Below, piece after piece: positions 1 to 9,749 of a stretch of DNA of 51,439 nt. The position numbers were made by a program, and so were the translations under genes. The DNA comes from a bacterium (lineage in GTDB: Bacteria > Chloroflexota > Anaerolineae > Epilineales > Epilineaceae), in the NCBI GenBank assembly GCA_003576755.1, contig QEVT01000004.1, forward strand, positions 1-51,439, given 5' to 3'. How positions within the stretch are numbered: the first letter of the stretch is position 1; each line of letters starts with the position of its first letter. The notes beneath the pieces were generated by a model. The model was not told the origin of the DNA and searched no databases. It worked only from the letters and a program-made list of their open reading frames with translations.

Positions 1-2289
1 GTGCCGGGCTGGCCGCTGAAGGACCAGACGCCGACCAAGGACCCCGATCTGACCAACAACACCGACACCGAGACGACGAAGATCGAGTGCCCGGCCATCA
101 AGGTCGAGAAGACCGTGTCGTACGATGGCCAGTGCCCGGGCAGCCCGGTGCCGACGGTGTTCCGGCAGGGCGCGATGGTGACGTTCTGCATCGAGATCAC
201 CAACGTGGGCACCACGTACCTCGACCAGATCGAGATCGTCGACACGCTGCGGACCAGCATGGGCGAGCAGGTGTTCAAGAAGACGGTGACGTACGGCAAG
301 GACCCGAAGATGCCGGTCGCGCCGGGTGAGACGGTGATGGAGACGATCATGGTGCCGCCGCTGACGGACATGTGCGGCACGGTCTCCAACACCGTCGAGG
401 TCACGGCCATCCCGGTCAACTCCGGGCGGACGGTCTACCCGTGCCTGTCGCCGGTCGCGCACGACGATCGCGTCGAGATCTTCGTGCCGTGCAGCGGGGC
501 GGACTTCCGCATCCAGCTGCCGGCGCTCGACACCGGCGAGTGCGAGACCTGGCTGCAGGTCCAGAACGTCGGCAGCGCGCCGACGGTCGGGTTCCTCGTG
601 GTCTGGGGCGAGGCGGGCGCGTGCCCGCCGCAGGCGGCCGGTCCGTTGAAGGTGGAGTGCACTGGCCTGCTCAAGCCGGGCAGCGCGTGGACCTACACCA
701 CGCAGAACCTGCCGCCGGGCATCCGCAGCGGGATCATGTACTCGCTGAACGCGACCAACCTCATCCAGGACGAGCGCGGCAATGAGCTGCCGTTCTCCGA
801 CCTGGCCTGCGACGAGCTGTTCTTCGCCATCGTGGGCGACCACGACGAGTGGCTGCGCTTCGACTACGCCTACTCGTCGGGCGGCCGGTACGTCCTGCCG
901 AACCGCATCGTGCTGGACTTCGGCGACAACCAGGGCCAGCCGCTCGTCGTCAGCGTCAACCGCACGTGCCCCGACCCGGTGGACCCGAACCGCAACGTCA
1001 GCGCGGCGTACGTCGGTGTCGGCACCTATCTCGAGGGCGCCATGGACCCGGTGTTCGGCCAGTTCGCGTACTACGCGCCGCTGGTGTTCGCCAACAAGGG
1101 CGGCCTCAACAGTTGGCTGTGGATCCACAACTCGGGCACGCGCTGCTCGTCGATCGAGATCTGGTTCAAGGGTCAGGACAACTGCCTGCGGCCGATCCTC
1201 GGCGACGTGCTGGCCGTGGCGCCGGGTGAGAGCGTCCACTTCGACCCGAACACGGTGGTCGGTCCGGACTGGATCGGCAGCGCTTGGATCCGTGCGAGCC
1301 AGCCGCTGGGCATCGTGGTCGACACGATGGGGCCGAACCACTTCACGAGCTACGTCGGGTTCCCGTCGGATACGTACGACGACGCCAAGGAGACGACGTA
1401 CTCGATCGGCAGCCAGGTGAACTACGCGCCGCTGATCTACAGCGAGTACCAGGGCTGGGACGCCGCGATCCAGGTGCAGAACCTGTCCGGGTCGACGGCT
1501 GCCAAGGTCAAGGTCTACTTCCTGGACCGCAGCGGCGACGTGATCACCACGGTGGTGGACTGGATCTGCCCGCGCGGCAGCCAGACGTTCTTCTTGCCGG
1601 TGATCGCCGGGTTGAGCGGCAACTGGGTGGGTCATGCCCGCGTCGAAAGCCAGGAATGGTGGACGCCGGGGACCCTCCAGGTGGACCCGCCGCGCATCCA
1701 GTCGGTGGTCTTGCTCGAGAAGTGGGCCGACCCGGCCCGCAGCGAGCGCCGCGAGGCGGTGGCGTACAACGCGCTGACCGAGCAGGTGGCGTTCGACTGG
1801 CAGGTCGGCAAGCTCGCCGGCGGCACCCAGAGCGGCTCGGCCGTCCTCGCGGTTCCGCTGCTGGCCAAGGGCAACCGCGGCGTGAACAGCGAGCTGGCCA
1901 TCACCAACCTGGTCACCAAGCCGGGCTTCACCGACTTCGCGATCATCCTGTACGACCAGAACGCCTTGATCGACTTCGTGTGCCAGAAGCTGCACGACCG
2001 GCAGGTCGAGTACATCGACCTGGCGACCTGGGGCTACGTGCCGCAGCGCTTCCTCGGCTCGGCGGTCATCTCGGCCACCTTCTGGGAGCACGAGGTGTTC
2101 GATCCGAACGGTGGGTTCCAGCGCAACCTGGTCGGCCTCGGCGGTGTGGTGGTCGAGCGGATCAACGGCACCCTGGGTGCCCCGGACGTGCCGGGCGACG
2201 AGTCCAAGGCGTTCGAGGCCGTGCCGATCTTCGACTTCTTCACGCCGCAGCGCAAGCCGACGTGCACCGGACAGCCGTCGTTCCCGTAA
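1..2289 (+). CDS. Secreted surface protein with DUF11-like domain and repeated beta-sandwich modules (5' end cut off)
   Basis: The frame is open from base 1 to the TAA at 2287-2289, so the true start and any signal peptide lie outside the window. Residues about 30-145 look like a DUF11-type repeat domain (ITNVGTTYLDQIEIVDTL), common in bacterial cell-surface proteins. The rest holds at least four related modules that begin with an aromatic-X-X-[IV]-X-N core: WLQVQNVG (nt ~550), WLWIHNSG (~1120), WDAAIQVQNLSG (~1456) and SELAITNLV (~1888), each followed by a beta-strand with an aromatic/aliphatic run. Many Cys are present (for instance CSSIEIWF), which fits an exported, disulfide-bearing protein. 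The substrate or partner is unknown. There is no PT-rich tail or membrane anchor in the part seen. A double hairpin follows the stop codon. Confidence 0.75.
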   Translation: MPGWPLKDQTPTKDPDLTNNTDTETTKIECPAIKVEKTVSYDGQCPGSPVPTVFRQGAMVTFCIEITNVGTTYLDQIEIVDTLRTSMGEQVFKKTVTYGKDPKMPVAPGETVMETIMVPPLTDMCGTVSNTVEVTAIPVNSGRTVYPCLSPVAHDDRVEIFVPCSGADFRIQLPALDTGECETWLQVQNVGSAPTVGFLVVWGEAGACPPQAAGPLKVECTGLLKPGSAWTYTTQNLPPGIRSGIMYSLNATNLIQDERGNELPFSDLACDELFFAIVGDHDEWLRFDYAYSSGGRYVLPNRIVLDFGDNQGQPLVVSVNRTCPDPVDPNRNVSAAYVGVGTYLEGAMDPVFGQFAYYAPLVFANKGGLNSWLWIHNSGTRCSSIEIWFKGQDNCLRPILGDVLAVAPGESVHFDPNTVVGPDWIGSAWIRASQPLGIVVDTMGPNHFTSYVGFPSDTYDDAKETTYSIGSQVNYAPLIYSEYQGWDAAIQVQNLSGSTAAKVKVYFLDRSGDVITTVVDWICPRGSQTFFLPVIAGLSGNWVGHARVESQEWWTPGTLQVDPPRIQSVVLLEKWADPARSERREAVAYNALTEQVAFDWQVGKLAGGTQSGSAVLAVPLLAKGNRGVNSELAITNLVTKPGFTDFAIILYDQNALIDFVCQKLHDRQVEYIDLATWGYVPQRFLGSAVISATFWEHEVFDPNGGFQRNLVGLGGVVVERINGTLGAPDVPGDESKAFEAVPIFDFFTPQRKPTCTGQPSFP

Positions 2290-2308
2290 CCGGAACGGCG
2301 GGTAGAGA

Positions 2309-2385
2309 GGGGCGGGTTCACCCGCCCCACCCGTAGCAAGCCGCACCGGGGCCGCGCGAATCTCGCGCGGCCCCGGTCGTTGTTT
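2309..2385 (+). terminator. Two consecutive hairpins ending the first gene
   Basis: The first hairpin has an 8-bp perfect stem (2309-2316 with 2321-2328, loop TTCA). The second has a 15-bp perfect GC-rich stem (2345-2359 with 2363-2377, loop ATC) followed by the T-rich stretch CGTTGTTTC. The second has the form of an intrinsic terminator. Confidence 0.8.
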
Positions 2386-2543
2386 CGGTCGTCTTGGCAA
2401 CCTGGCCGTTACGGCGACTCGACCCACAACGTCATATGAACGTGGGCCGCACGTGTTTGCGTGTGCCTGAGCACCGTTGAAACAAGCGTTGACCGCCCGG
2501 GCTCGGGTCTGGGCGCCGTCCGAGAGGGTTGTGAGACTCATCC

Positions 2544-5500
2544 ATGCAGCGATTTGCCAGCCCATCGTCGAGGCTCTTCCAGCACCGCCGGACCCTCCGA
2601 GCCCTTGGCGTCTTCGTCTGCCTCGTGCTCGGCGGCTTGGCGCACCCGGCCGCGGCCCGTCCCGCCGGCGGGTTGCCTGCGGGCCAGTGGACGACGTTTG
2701 CCAACGGCGACGACATCCTGTCCCTCACCTTGGAGGGCGGCACCATGTGGGCCGGCACGCGTTCGGGAGGGGTGGTCCGGTGGGATCTGGCGTCCGGCGC
2801 GTATCGCCAGTACCTGCGCCCACAAGACCCGATTGCCGGCAACACCGTTCGCGACATCGCCGTGGGCCCAGATGGTCGCAAGTGGCTGGGCACCGACGCC
2901 GGGTTGACGATGTACGCCGAGGGCGACCCGACGACGTCGGCGGACGACGCCTGGCACACGTTCAATGTCGCGAACACCGCGGGCGGCCTCTCGTCGAACG
3001 ACATCCGCGCGCTCGTGGTGGACGGGAACCTCGTTTGGGTCGGCATGGCACAGGTGTGGGATGCCGAGCTTGGCACGTGGTCGGGCGGGGGCGTGGGGCG
3101 GCTCGACACCCGTGGCACCCAGACACCCACGGACGACACGTGGGCGCCCATCGCCACGTTTGCCTCGACGTACAAGCGCACGCCGGACGGAACCGAGACG
3201 TTCGGGCTCGTGTCCGACAACGTCAACGATATCGCGCTGACCGCCAGCGGCGACCTCTGGGTCGCCACCTCGCCGCACTGGGGACTCGAGAAGACCGCCG
3301 ACCCCGATGAGCCGCCGACGTGGTCACGGATGCATGGCGGCGTGAGCTTCCTCGACACAAAGGGCACGCCCAGCCCGGCCGATGACCGTTGGCAAGGGAC
3401 CAGCTGCTACAGCATGCAGGTGACGCTTACCTGTCACGTCCAATCCCTGGCCGTCGATGCCAGCGGCTGGGTCTGGGCGGCCATCCAGGGCCGCGGCATC
3501 ATGTACTGGCGGGCCAACGAGCCGCAGCTCGTCGACGATCGCACCCGCCGGATCGACATCCCCGAGCGGCGCGGCGGCGACACCGTCAACGCCATCGGGC
3601 TCGGACCGCCCGACGTGCCGGCCCTGGCCAACACCGTGTGGCTCGCCCGCAGCAGGGGCGGGCTCAGCGTCCTCGACCACAAGGGTACGTTGCGGAACCA
3701 AGAGGACGATGTCTGGAACTTCGGTGTGAGCCTGGCGTTCACCACCGAGGATGGCCTGGCACGCGACGTGGTGCAGTCGCTGGTGATCACCCGTGACACG
3801 GCATGGATCGGCTCGGGCGCGGTCAACGGCATCGCGGGTGGCATCGACCGCATGAGCATCAAGGACCTCACGTTCGGTGATCGCCTGGTGACGCGCCGTG
3901 CGCCGACGACCAACTTCGTCGCCGACATCGACTTTGGCCAACCGGGCACAGCTTGGGACGGGCATGTCTGGTTGGCCACCGGGAGCCGCGCGCAGCGTCG
4001 CTTTGGCGCCGGCGTGATCGACCTCGACACGCGGGGCACCGCCGACGTCGGAGACGACGTCTGGACGGCCCACTCGACCGCCAGCACCGACCCCGACGGC
4101 AAGCTGCCGTGGACGGGGCTCATCGGCGACAACGTCCATGCCGTGAAGGTGCAGGGAGACCGGGTCTGGTTTGGCAGCACCGAGTCGCTGTGGGATGCCA
4201 AGAACCGCAAGTACGTCGACGGCGGCCTCAGCGTGTTCGAAGGCGGCGCGTGGACCTCCCGCACGGTCGAGAACACCGGAGGCGGCACGGGCGGCCTGCG
4301 CGACGGGAGCGTGTCGAGCCTCGCGCTTGGGTGTGACGGAACATTGTGGGTTGGCACCGGCAGCCCTTGGGATGCGCTCGGCGCCGGGGTGGACGTGCTC
4401 ACCCCGGGCGCCTCGGTGCATCAGCGAACCCAGGACACGTGGAAGGCCCACAGCTACGCGACGCTGGCGTCGAACAACACGACCGGGATCGCGGTCGACT
4501 GCGCCGCCGGCCAGGTATGGGTGTCCGCGGCCCATCATATGTCGGTGCCCGACGGCACGAGCCCGGGGGGAAACCTGGTTGGCGGTGGCGTGGCGCGATA
4601 CGACATCGCCGCCGGCACGTGGGAGAAGTTCGACACCCGCAATGGGCTGGTCACCTATGCCGAGAGCGCGTTGCGCGCCGAGGCGTTGTCGGTGGCTGCA
4701 GGCCCGGGCGGCCGGGTTTGGGTCGGCGGCTACGGCACCGCCGCGACGTCGACCGAGGCGCTCGTCAACGACAAGCCGTTTTGGCCGGCCGTGATCAACC
4801 AGTGGAACGCACCCGGTTGGCGCAACGCCGTGTTCGAACGCTCGGGATGGGTCAGCGACATCGCGTTGGATGCAGGCGGCCGACTGTGGGTGGGCACCAC
4901 GCGTGGCGGCACGGCACGGGATGCGGCGGCGCCGGAGAGTTGGCGCACCGATGGCGAAACGGGCGGGCTGTGGGTGTTCGATTCCCTCGACGTCACGGCG
5001 TCACCGCTGGCGGTTCTCAGGCCCGAGACCTCGGGGATCGTGGCCGGGGACATCTCGGTGGTGGCCGTGGCCCCCAACGGCGACATCTGGTTCGGCACCG
5101 AGGGCTGGGGCGTGGCCCGCTATCGAATGAACGGCGATGCGCCGACCCCTACGCCGACGGGGCCCGCATCGGCCACCACGCCGAGCACGGCCACCCAGGT
5201 GGCCACGGCCAGCAGCACGGCCACCCCGCGCGCGTCGGCGTCGCCGACGCGCGCCACCGTCGAAGCCACACCGACCCGGCAGGCCACGCCGACGGCGGGA
5301 ACGGGCGGCGGGCGAGCGTTCCTGCCGATCGCGCGTCAGGTCCGTGCCAGCGTCGGCCCCACGGCCACCCGGCCGCGGGCGTCCGCCACGCCGCGCGCGA
5401 CCCGGACGTCGACGCCCACGGCAGGCGCGACCACACCCGGCACGCCGACCCCCGGCATCGGGGCGACTCCGACGGCGACGGACGACGCCACGGCGGCCGC

Positions 5501-5588
5501 CAGCCCATCGCCGACGCGCATGGCCACGGCCGATCCGGATCGGCACAGGAACTACCTGCCCCGCTTGTTCCAGCGTCGCCAACGGTAG
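2544..5588 (+). CDS. Secreted beta-propeller protein with Pro/Thr-rich stalk and two [YF]LP tags
   Basis: 1014 residues. An N-terminal signal peptide (basic RRTLR, then hydrophobic ALGVFVCLVLGGLA, cut near AAARPA) is followed by about twelve propeller blades with W-[VA]-G-[TS] strand ends, such as GTMWAGTRSGGV and DRVWFGSTE, like the Reg_prop blades of two-component sensors. From about residue 865 the protein becomes a TP/TA/ATP-rich linker. It is interrupted by RAFLPIARQV (nt ~5311-5340), and the protein ends in NYLPRLFQRR (nt ~5550-5580). Such stalk-plus-tag endings recur in this window. No histidine kinase domain is fused, so a sensor role is not supported; adhesion or display of a propeller at the cell surface is my inference. 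No convincing Shine-Dalgarno precedes the ATG. The 155-base gap upstream shows nothing clear. Confidence 0.8.
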   Translation: MQRFASPSSRLFQHRRTLRALGVFVCLVLGGLAHPAAARPAGGLPAGQWTTFANGDDILSLTLEGGTMWAGTRSGGVVRWDLASGAYRQYLRPQDPIAGNTVRDIAVGPDGRKWLGTDAGLTMYAEGDPTTSADDAWHTFNVANTAGGLSSNDIRALVVDGNLVWVGMAQVWDAELGTWSGGGVGRLDTRGTQTPTDDTWAPIATFASTYKRTPDGTETFGLVSDNVNDIALTASGDLWVATSPHWGLEKTADPDEPPTWSRMHGGVSFLDTKGTPSPADDRWQGTSCYSMQVTLTCHVQSLAVDASGWVWAAIQGRGIMYWRANEPQLVDDRTRRIDIPERRGGDTVNAIGLGPPDVPALANTVWLARSRGGLSVLDHKGTLRNQEDDVWNFGVSLAFTTEDGLARDVVQSLVITRDTAWIGSGAVNGIAGGIDRMSIKDLTFGDRLVTRRAPTTNFVADIDFGQPGTAWDGHVWLATGSRAQRRFGAGVIDLDTRGTADVGDDVWTAHSTASTDPDGKLPWTGLIGDNVHAVKVQGDRVWFGSTESLWDAKNRKYVDGGLSVFEGGAWTSRTVENTGGGTGGLRDGSVSSLALGCDGTLWVGTGSPWDALGAGVDVLTPGASVHQRTQDTWKAHSYATLASNNTTGIAVDCAAGQVWVSAAHHMSVPDGTSPGGNLVGGGVARYDIAAGTWEKFDTRNGLVTYAESALRAEALSVAAGPGGRVWVGGYGTAATSTEALVNDKPFWPAVINQWNAPGWRNAVFERSGWVSDIALDAGGRLWVGTTRGGTARDAAAPESWRTDGETGGLWVFDSLDVTASPLAVLRPETSGIVAGDISVVAVAPNGDIWFGTEGWGVARYRMNGDAPTPTPTGPASATTPSTATQVATASSTATPRASASPTRATVEATPTRQATPTAGTGGGRAFLPIARQVRASVGPTATRPRASATPRATRTSTPTAGATTPGTPTPGIGATPTATDDATAAASPSPTRMATADPDRHRNYLPRLFQRRQR

Positions 5589-5598
5589 CGCCTGAAAC

Positions 5599-5616
5599 GG
5601 CCGTGAGGCCACGGCC
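5599..5616 (+). terminator. Weak hairpin after the propeller gene
   Basis: A 7-bp perfect stem GGCCGTG/CACGGCC with loop AGGC lies 10 bases after the stop codon. There is no T-tract, so function as a terminator is uncertain. Confidence 0.4.
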
Positions 5617-5754
5617 ACCGGGGCCGCAATCCGTGCCACCACGGGCGACAAGCGCCGAGCTCGGGCTGGGGCTGCCGCAGCATGCACCCAGGCGGGTCTG
5701 GCTCGTTACGCCCCGAACGCACCGCCCTCCCTGCGGCGGCCGGCTGACCGCGCG

Positions 5755-5763
5755 TGCTATAAT
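5755..5763 (+). promoter_or_regulatory. Extended -10 promoter of gyrA
   Basis: TGCTATAAT is a perfect extended -10 (TGn + TATAAT). No good -35 lies 16-18 bases upstream, which is usual for the extended type. Transcription would start near 5770, giving a leader of about 50 bases before the gyrA ATG. Confidence 0.7.
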
Positions 5764-5820
5764 TTGACGTAATCACCGGTCACCCCGACTTCCCGCTCCC
5801 GAGAAAGCTGCGCACGCCTC

Positions 5821-8361
5821 ATGGATACAGGATCCGTTCAACTCGTCGACATCGAACGCGAGATGCGCGAGGCGTACCTCGACTACGCCATGAGCGTGAT
5901 CACGTCGCGCGCCCTCCCCGATGTCCGCGACGGCCTCAAGCCCGTGCAGCGACGCATCCTCTACACCATGTACGACAACGGGCTGCGGCCGGATCGGGCC
6001 TACAAGAAGAGCGCCGCCACGGTGGGCGACGTGCTCGGCAAGTACCATCCCCACGGTGATTCGTCGGTGTACGATGCCATGGTGCGGCTGGCACAGGACT
6101 TCTCGATGCGCTACCCCCTGGTGGATGGCCAGGGGAACTTCGGATCCATCGACGGCGATCCGCCTGCCGCGCATCGTTACACCGAGGCACGACCGTCTCA
6201 GATGGCGATGGAGATGCTGGCCGACATCGACATGAACACCGTCGACACGCGGTCGAACTACGACGATTCGCGCCAAGAGCCGGTGGTGATGCCTGCGCGT
6301 GTGCCCAACCTCCTGGTCAACGGCGCCAGCGGCATCGCGGTGGGCATGGCCACCAACGTCCCGCCTCACAACCTCAACGAGGTCTGCGCCGCACTGATCC
6401 ACATCATCGACCACCATGCGGATGTCGAGGACATCACGCCCGAAACGCTGATGCGCTTCATCCCCGGACCCGACTTCCCGACCGGTGCGAGCATCATGGG
6501 ACGGGAGGGCATCCTCAGCGCTTACGCCACCGGTCGCGGCCGGGTGCTGATGCGCGCCAAGGCGCACTTCGAGGAGGTTCGGCCCGGCCGCGACGCGATC
6601 ATCGTCACCGAGATCCCGTTTCAGCTCAACAAGACCACGCTGCTCGAGCGCATCGCAGATCTGGCGCGGACCAAGCGCATCGAGACCATCCACGACCTGC
6701 GCGACGAGAGCGACCGGACCGGCATCCGGATCGTCATCGAGCTCAAGCGGGGCGCCGACGCACGCATCACGCTGAACCAGCTCTACAAGTACAGCCAGCT
6801 CCAAGCCACCTTCGGCGTCAACATGCTGGCGCTCGTCGATGGCGAGCCGAAGGTGCTGCCGCTCAAGCGCTTGCTGCTGCACTACCTCGACCACCGGCGC
6901 GACGTGATCCGCCGCCGCACGGCGTTCGAGCTCGAGCGCGCGCGCCACCGACAGCACGTGCTCGAGGGGCTGCGGATCGCCATCGCCAACCTCGATGCCG
7001 TGATCGAGACGATCCGCCGCTCCGAAGACGCCCAGGCGGCGCGCGGCAACCTCATCACGCGCTTCGGGCTCTCGGACGTGCAGGCCCAGGCCATCCTCGA
7101 CATGCAGCTCCGGCGCCTGGCGGCGCTCGAGCGCGAGAAGATCGAGGAGGAGTACCGCACCATCACGGAACGCATCGCCTATCTCGAGCGGTTGCTGGCC
7201 GACGAGGGAGAGATCTTCGCCGTCATCCGCGAGGACCTCGAGGACCTCGTGCGGACGCACGGCGACGCGCGCCGCACCACCATCGAGATCGACGTCAGCG
7301 AGCTGAACATCGAGGACCTGATCGCCGAGGAGAACGTGCTGATCACGGTCACGCAGCGCGGCTACGTCAAGCGCGTGCCGGCCAGCACCTACCGTGCGCA
7401 GCACCGCGGCGGCAAGGGCATCATCGGCGCGCGGACCAAGGCCGACGACGCCGTCCGCGACAATTTCGTGGCCAACACGCACGACCGGCTGCTGTTCTTC
7501 ACCGACCGCGGGCGCGTGTTCCAGCTCCCGGCGTTTCAGGTGCCGGAGTCCAGCCGCGAGGCTGCGGGAACCCCCTTGGCCAACCTCATCCAGATCGACG
7601 CCGGCGAGCGCGTGACGGTCACGCTGGCGGTGCGCGCCGGCCAGTTCGACCAGGGTGGCTTCCTGACCATGGCCACGGTCAACGGCCGGATCAAGCGCAC
7701 GGTGTTGCGCGAGTTCGCAAACGTCCGTACCAGCGGCCTCATCGCCATCCTGTTGGACGAGGGCGATGCGCTCGGCTGGGCGAAGATCACATCCGGCACC
7801 GACGAGATCATCCTCGTCACCCGGCGCGGCATGGCGCTGCGCTTCCGCGAGACCGACGCGCGGGCGATGGGGCGGCCGGCTGCCGGCGTCAACGCGATCC
7901 GGTGCAAGCGCGGTGACACGCTGGCCGCGATGGACGTGGTTCGGATGGGCGCCGACCTGTTCGTCGTCACGGCTTCGGGCTACGGCAAGCGTACCCCGCT
8001 GGCGGAGTACAAGGTCCAAGGCCGGTTCACCCAGGGCATCTTGACGGTCGACGCTCGCCGCCTGGCGGAGATCGGCGAGATCGTCGACGCGCGGGTGGTC
8101 GAGGACGGGCACGACTTGGCGCTCATCACGCGCAACGGCATCGTCATGCGCACCGAGGTCGAGGCGATCAACCGAATGGGGCGTGCGACGCGCGGGGTGA
8201 TCGTGATGCGCCCCGGCGAGGGCGATGCCGTGGCGTCGTTGGCCTACCTGACCGAGCGCGAGCCGGTGGCGGGCGACGACGAGGCGGCCGGGGACGTCGG
8301 CGCGGCGGGGGCGGCGGATGCCGTCACGCCCGCGTCCGAGGGGGACGCCGACGGCGGCTGA
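5821..8361 (+). CDS. gyrA: DNA gyrase subunit A
   Basis: 846 residues, the normal length. GyrA is the DNA-cleaving subunit of gyrase, which puts negative supercoils into DNA with GyrB and ATP. The catalytic Tyr is Y120 in AAHRYTEAR. The quinolone-pocket residues are S81 and D85 (GDSSVYD), matching the wild-type S83/D87 of E. coli. A GyrA box QHRGGKG is at residues 527-533; His replaces the usual Arg/Lys at its second place, but the box marks gyrase rather than topoisomerase IV. The C-terminal pinwheel follows, then an acidic Ala-rich tail from about residue 815. It has its own extended -10 promoter. No gyrB is next to it. Its last 118 bases overlap the convergent selA. Confidence 0.98.
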   Translation: MDTGSVQLVDIEREMREAYLDYAMSVITSRALPDVRDGLKPVQRRILYTMYDNGLRPDRAYKKSAATVGDVLGKYHPHGDSSVYDAMVRLAQDFSMRYPLVDGQGNFGSIDGDPPAAHRYTEARPSQMAMEMLADIDMNTVDTRSNYDDSRQEPVVMPARVPNLLVNGASGIAVGMATNVPPHNLNEVCAALIHIIDHHADVEDITPETLMRFIPGPDFPTGASIMGREGILSAYATGRGRVLMRAKAHFEEVRPGRDAIIVTEIPFQLNKTTLLERIADLARTKRIETIHDLRDESDRTGIRIVIELKRGADARITLNQLYKYSQLQATFGVNMLALVDGEPKVLPLKRLLLHYLDHRRDVIRRRTAFELERARHRQHVLEGLRIAIANLDAVIETIRRSEDAQAARGNLITRFGLSDVQAQAILDMQLRRLAALEREKIEEEYRTITERIAYLERLLADEGEIFAVIREDLEDLVRTHGDARRTTIEIDVSELNIEDLIAEENVLITVTQRGYVKRVPASTYRAQHRGGKGIIGARTKADDAVRDNFVANTHDRLLFFTDRGRVFQLPAFQVPESSREAAGTPLANLIQIDAGERVTVTLAVRAGQFDQGGFLTMATVNGRIKRTVLREFANVRTSGLIAILLDEGDALGWAKITSGTDEIILVTRRGMALRFRETDARAMGRPAAGVNAIRCKRGDTLAAMDVVRMGADLFVVTASGYGKRTPLAEYKVQGRFTQGILTVDARRLAEIGEIVDARVVEDGHDLALITRNGIVMRTEVEAINRMGRATRGVIVMRPGEGDAVASLAYLTEREPVAGDDEAAGDVGAAGAADAVTPASEGDADGG

Positions 8362-9749
8362 TCCGCCCAGGCGGCCGCCACGGCGGCCACGAGGCCGGCG
8401 TCCTCATGCGGGGCCACGGTGCGTGGATCGAGGACCACGCGGTGCTCGGCGATCCGGGCGACCACGGCGGGATCGGCCCTGCGCAGCGCGGCGGTGAACG
8501 CGTCGCAGTCCGCGGGCCGCAGCGCCACCAACATGGTGGCCAACGTCTCGCCCGGCAGCGCTCCGCCCCCGACGGTGGAATGGCCTGGAAGGATGTCGGC
8601 CGCGACGCCGCGCGCGGCCAGCGCCGCGCGCCACGCGGCGGCCCGTGCGGCCGTCTCGGCCAGCGGCATGGCGATCATGCGCCACAGCGGCACCTCGGTG
8701 AGTGCCCGGCCTTCGGCGTAGTGCACCAGGGTGGCGTGGAGCCCGGCCAGCGTCGCCTTGTCGGGACGCATCGCGCGCGTCAGCGGGTGACGGCGCAGGC
8801 GCGCGACGAGGTCGCGGTCGCCGACGATGATCCCGGCCTGGGGGCCGCCGAGCAGCTTGTCGCCGCTGAAGCACACGAGCGCCGCGCCGCGCGCCACGCT
8901 GTCGCGCACCATCGGCTCCGCCACCAGGCCGAAGGCGGTGGTGTCGACGAGGCTTCCGCTGCCGAGATCGTCGACGACCGGCACGCCGGCGGATCGGCCC
9001 AACGCCACGAGCGCGTCCAGAGAGGCTTCTTCGGTAAAACCGACGATGCGGTAGTTGCTGGCGTGCACGCGCAAGAGCAGCGCCGTCAGGTCGTCGATGG
9101 CGGCGCGGTAGTCGTCGATGCGGGTGCGGTTGGTGGTGCCGACCTCGACCAGGGTGGCGCCGCCGGCGGCCATGACGTCAGGGATGCGGTAGCCGCCGCC
9201 GATCTCCACGAGCTGACCGCGCGAGACCACCACGCCGCGTCCACGCGCCAGCGCCGAGAGCATCAACAGCGTGGCACCGGCGTTGTTGTTGACCACGAGC
9301 GCCGCATCGGCACCCGTGAGGTGGCACAACAGCGGCGCCACGGCGTCGTGACGCGATCCGCGCCGCCCATCGGCGAGCCTGTACTCGAGGTCGGTGTAGC
9401 CTTCGGCCGCGGACCGCATCGCCTCGGCCGCCGCGACGCTGAGCGGTGCGCGCCCGAGGTTGGTGTGGAGGATCACGCCGGTGGCGTTGACCACGCGCCG
9501 CGGGCGAGGTTCCAGCCAGTCCGCGAGCGTCGCCACGACGGCGTCGACGACCATCGCGGCGATGTCGGCCGGCGTCGACGCCGGTCCGTTCACCGCGGGC
9601 GGATTGGCGCGGAGCGCGGCGCGCATGTCGTCCAGTCGCGCCCGGGCAGCCTCGACGACCACGGTGTGCCCGTGCCGAGCGACCGCCATGGCGAGGCGGG
9701 GATCCGCCAGCAGGGTGTGGACGGCCGGAAGGCCGCGCAGCGTCGTCAT
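8244..9749 (-). CDS. selA: L-seryl-tRNA(Sec) selenium transferase
   Basis: 501 residues. SelA is a PLP enzyme that converts Ser-tRNA(Sec) to Sec-tRNA(Sec) with selenophosphate. Diagnostic blocks are [17 protein letters not shown] (residues ~88-104), NNNAGAT (~154-160), VGTTNRTR (~203-210) and [13 protein letters not shown], where K298 is the PLP lysine. The start at 9749 is chosen because the ATG overlaps the sortase stop (ATGA), giving translational coupling. The body of the enzyme ends near residue 460; the last ~40 residues are Ala/Ser/Pro-rich and are encoded antisense to the end of gyrA. No selB, selD or tRNA-Sec is in the window, so the rest of the pathway must be elsewhere. Confidence 0.95.
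   Translation of the reverse strand: MTTLRGLPAVHTLLADPRLAMAVARHGHTVVVEAARARLDDMRAALRANPPAVNGPASTPADIAAMVVDAVVATLADWLEPRPRRVVNATGVILHTNLGRAPLSVAAAEAMRSAAEGYTDLEYRLADGRRGSRHDAVAPLLCHLTGADAALVVNNNAGATLLMLSALARGRGVVVSRGQLVEIGGGYRIPDVMAAGGATLVEVGTTNRTRIDDYRAAIDDLTALLLRVHASNYRIVGFTEEASLDALVALGRSAGVPVVDDLGSGSLVDTTAFGLVAEPMVRDSVARGAALVCFSGDKLLGGPQAGIIVGDRDLVARLRRHPLTRAMRPDKATLAGLHATLVHYAEGRALTEVPLWRMIAMPLAETAARAAAWRAALAARGVAADILPGHSTVGGGALPGETLATMLVALRPADCDAFTAALRRADPAVVARIAEHRVVLDPRTVAPHEDAGLVAAVAAAWADQPPSASPSDAGVTASAAPAAPTSPAASSSPATGSRSVR

Noticed and set aside
2423-2446. Imperfect palindrome CCCACAACGTCAT/ATGAACGTGGG as an operator
   Set aside because: The arms differ in length and there is no clear promoter beside it.
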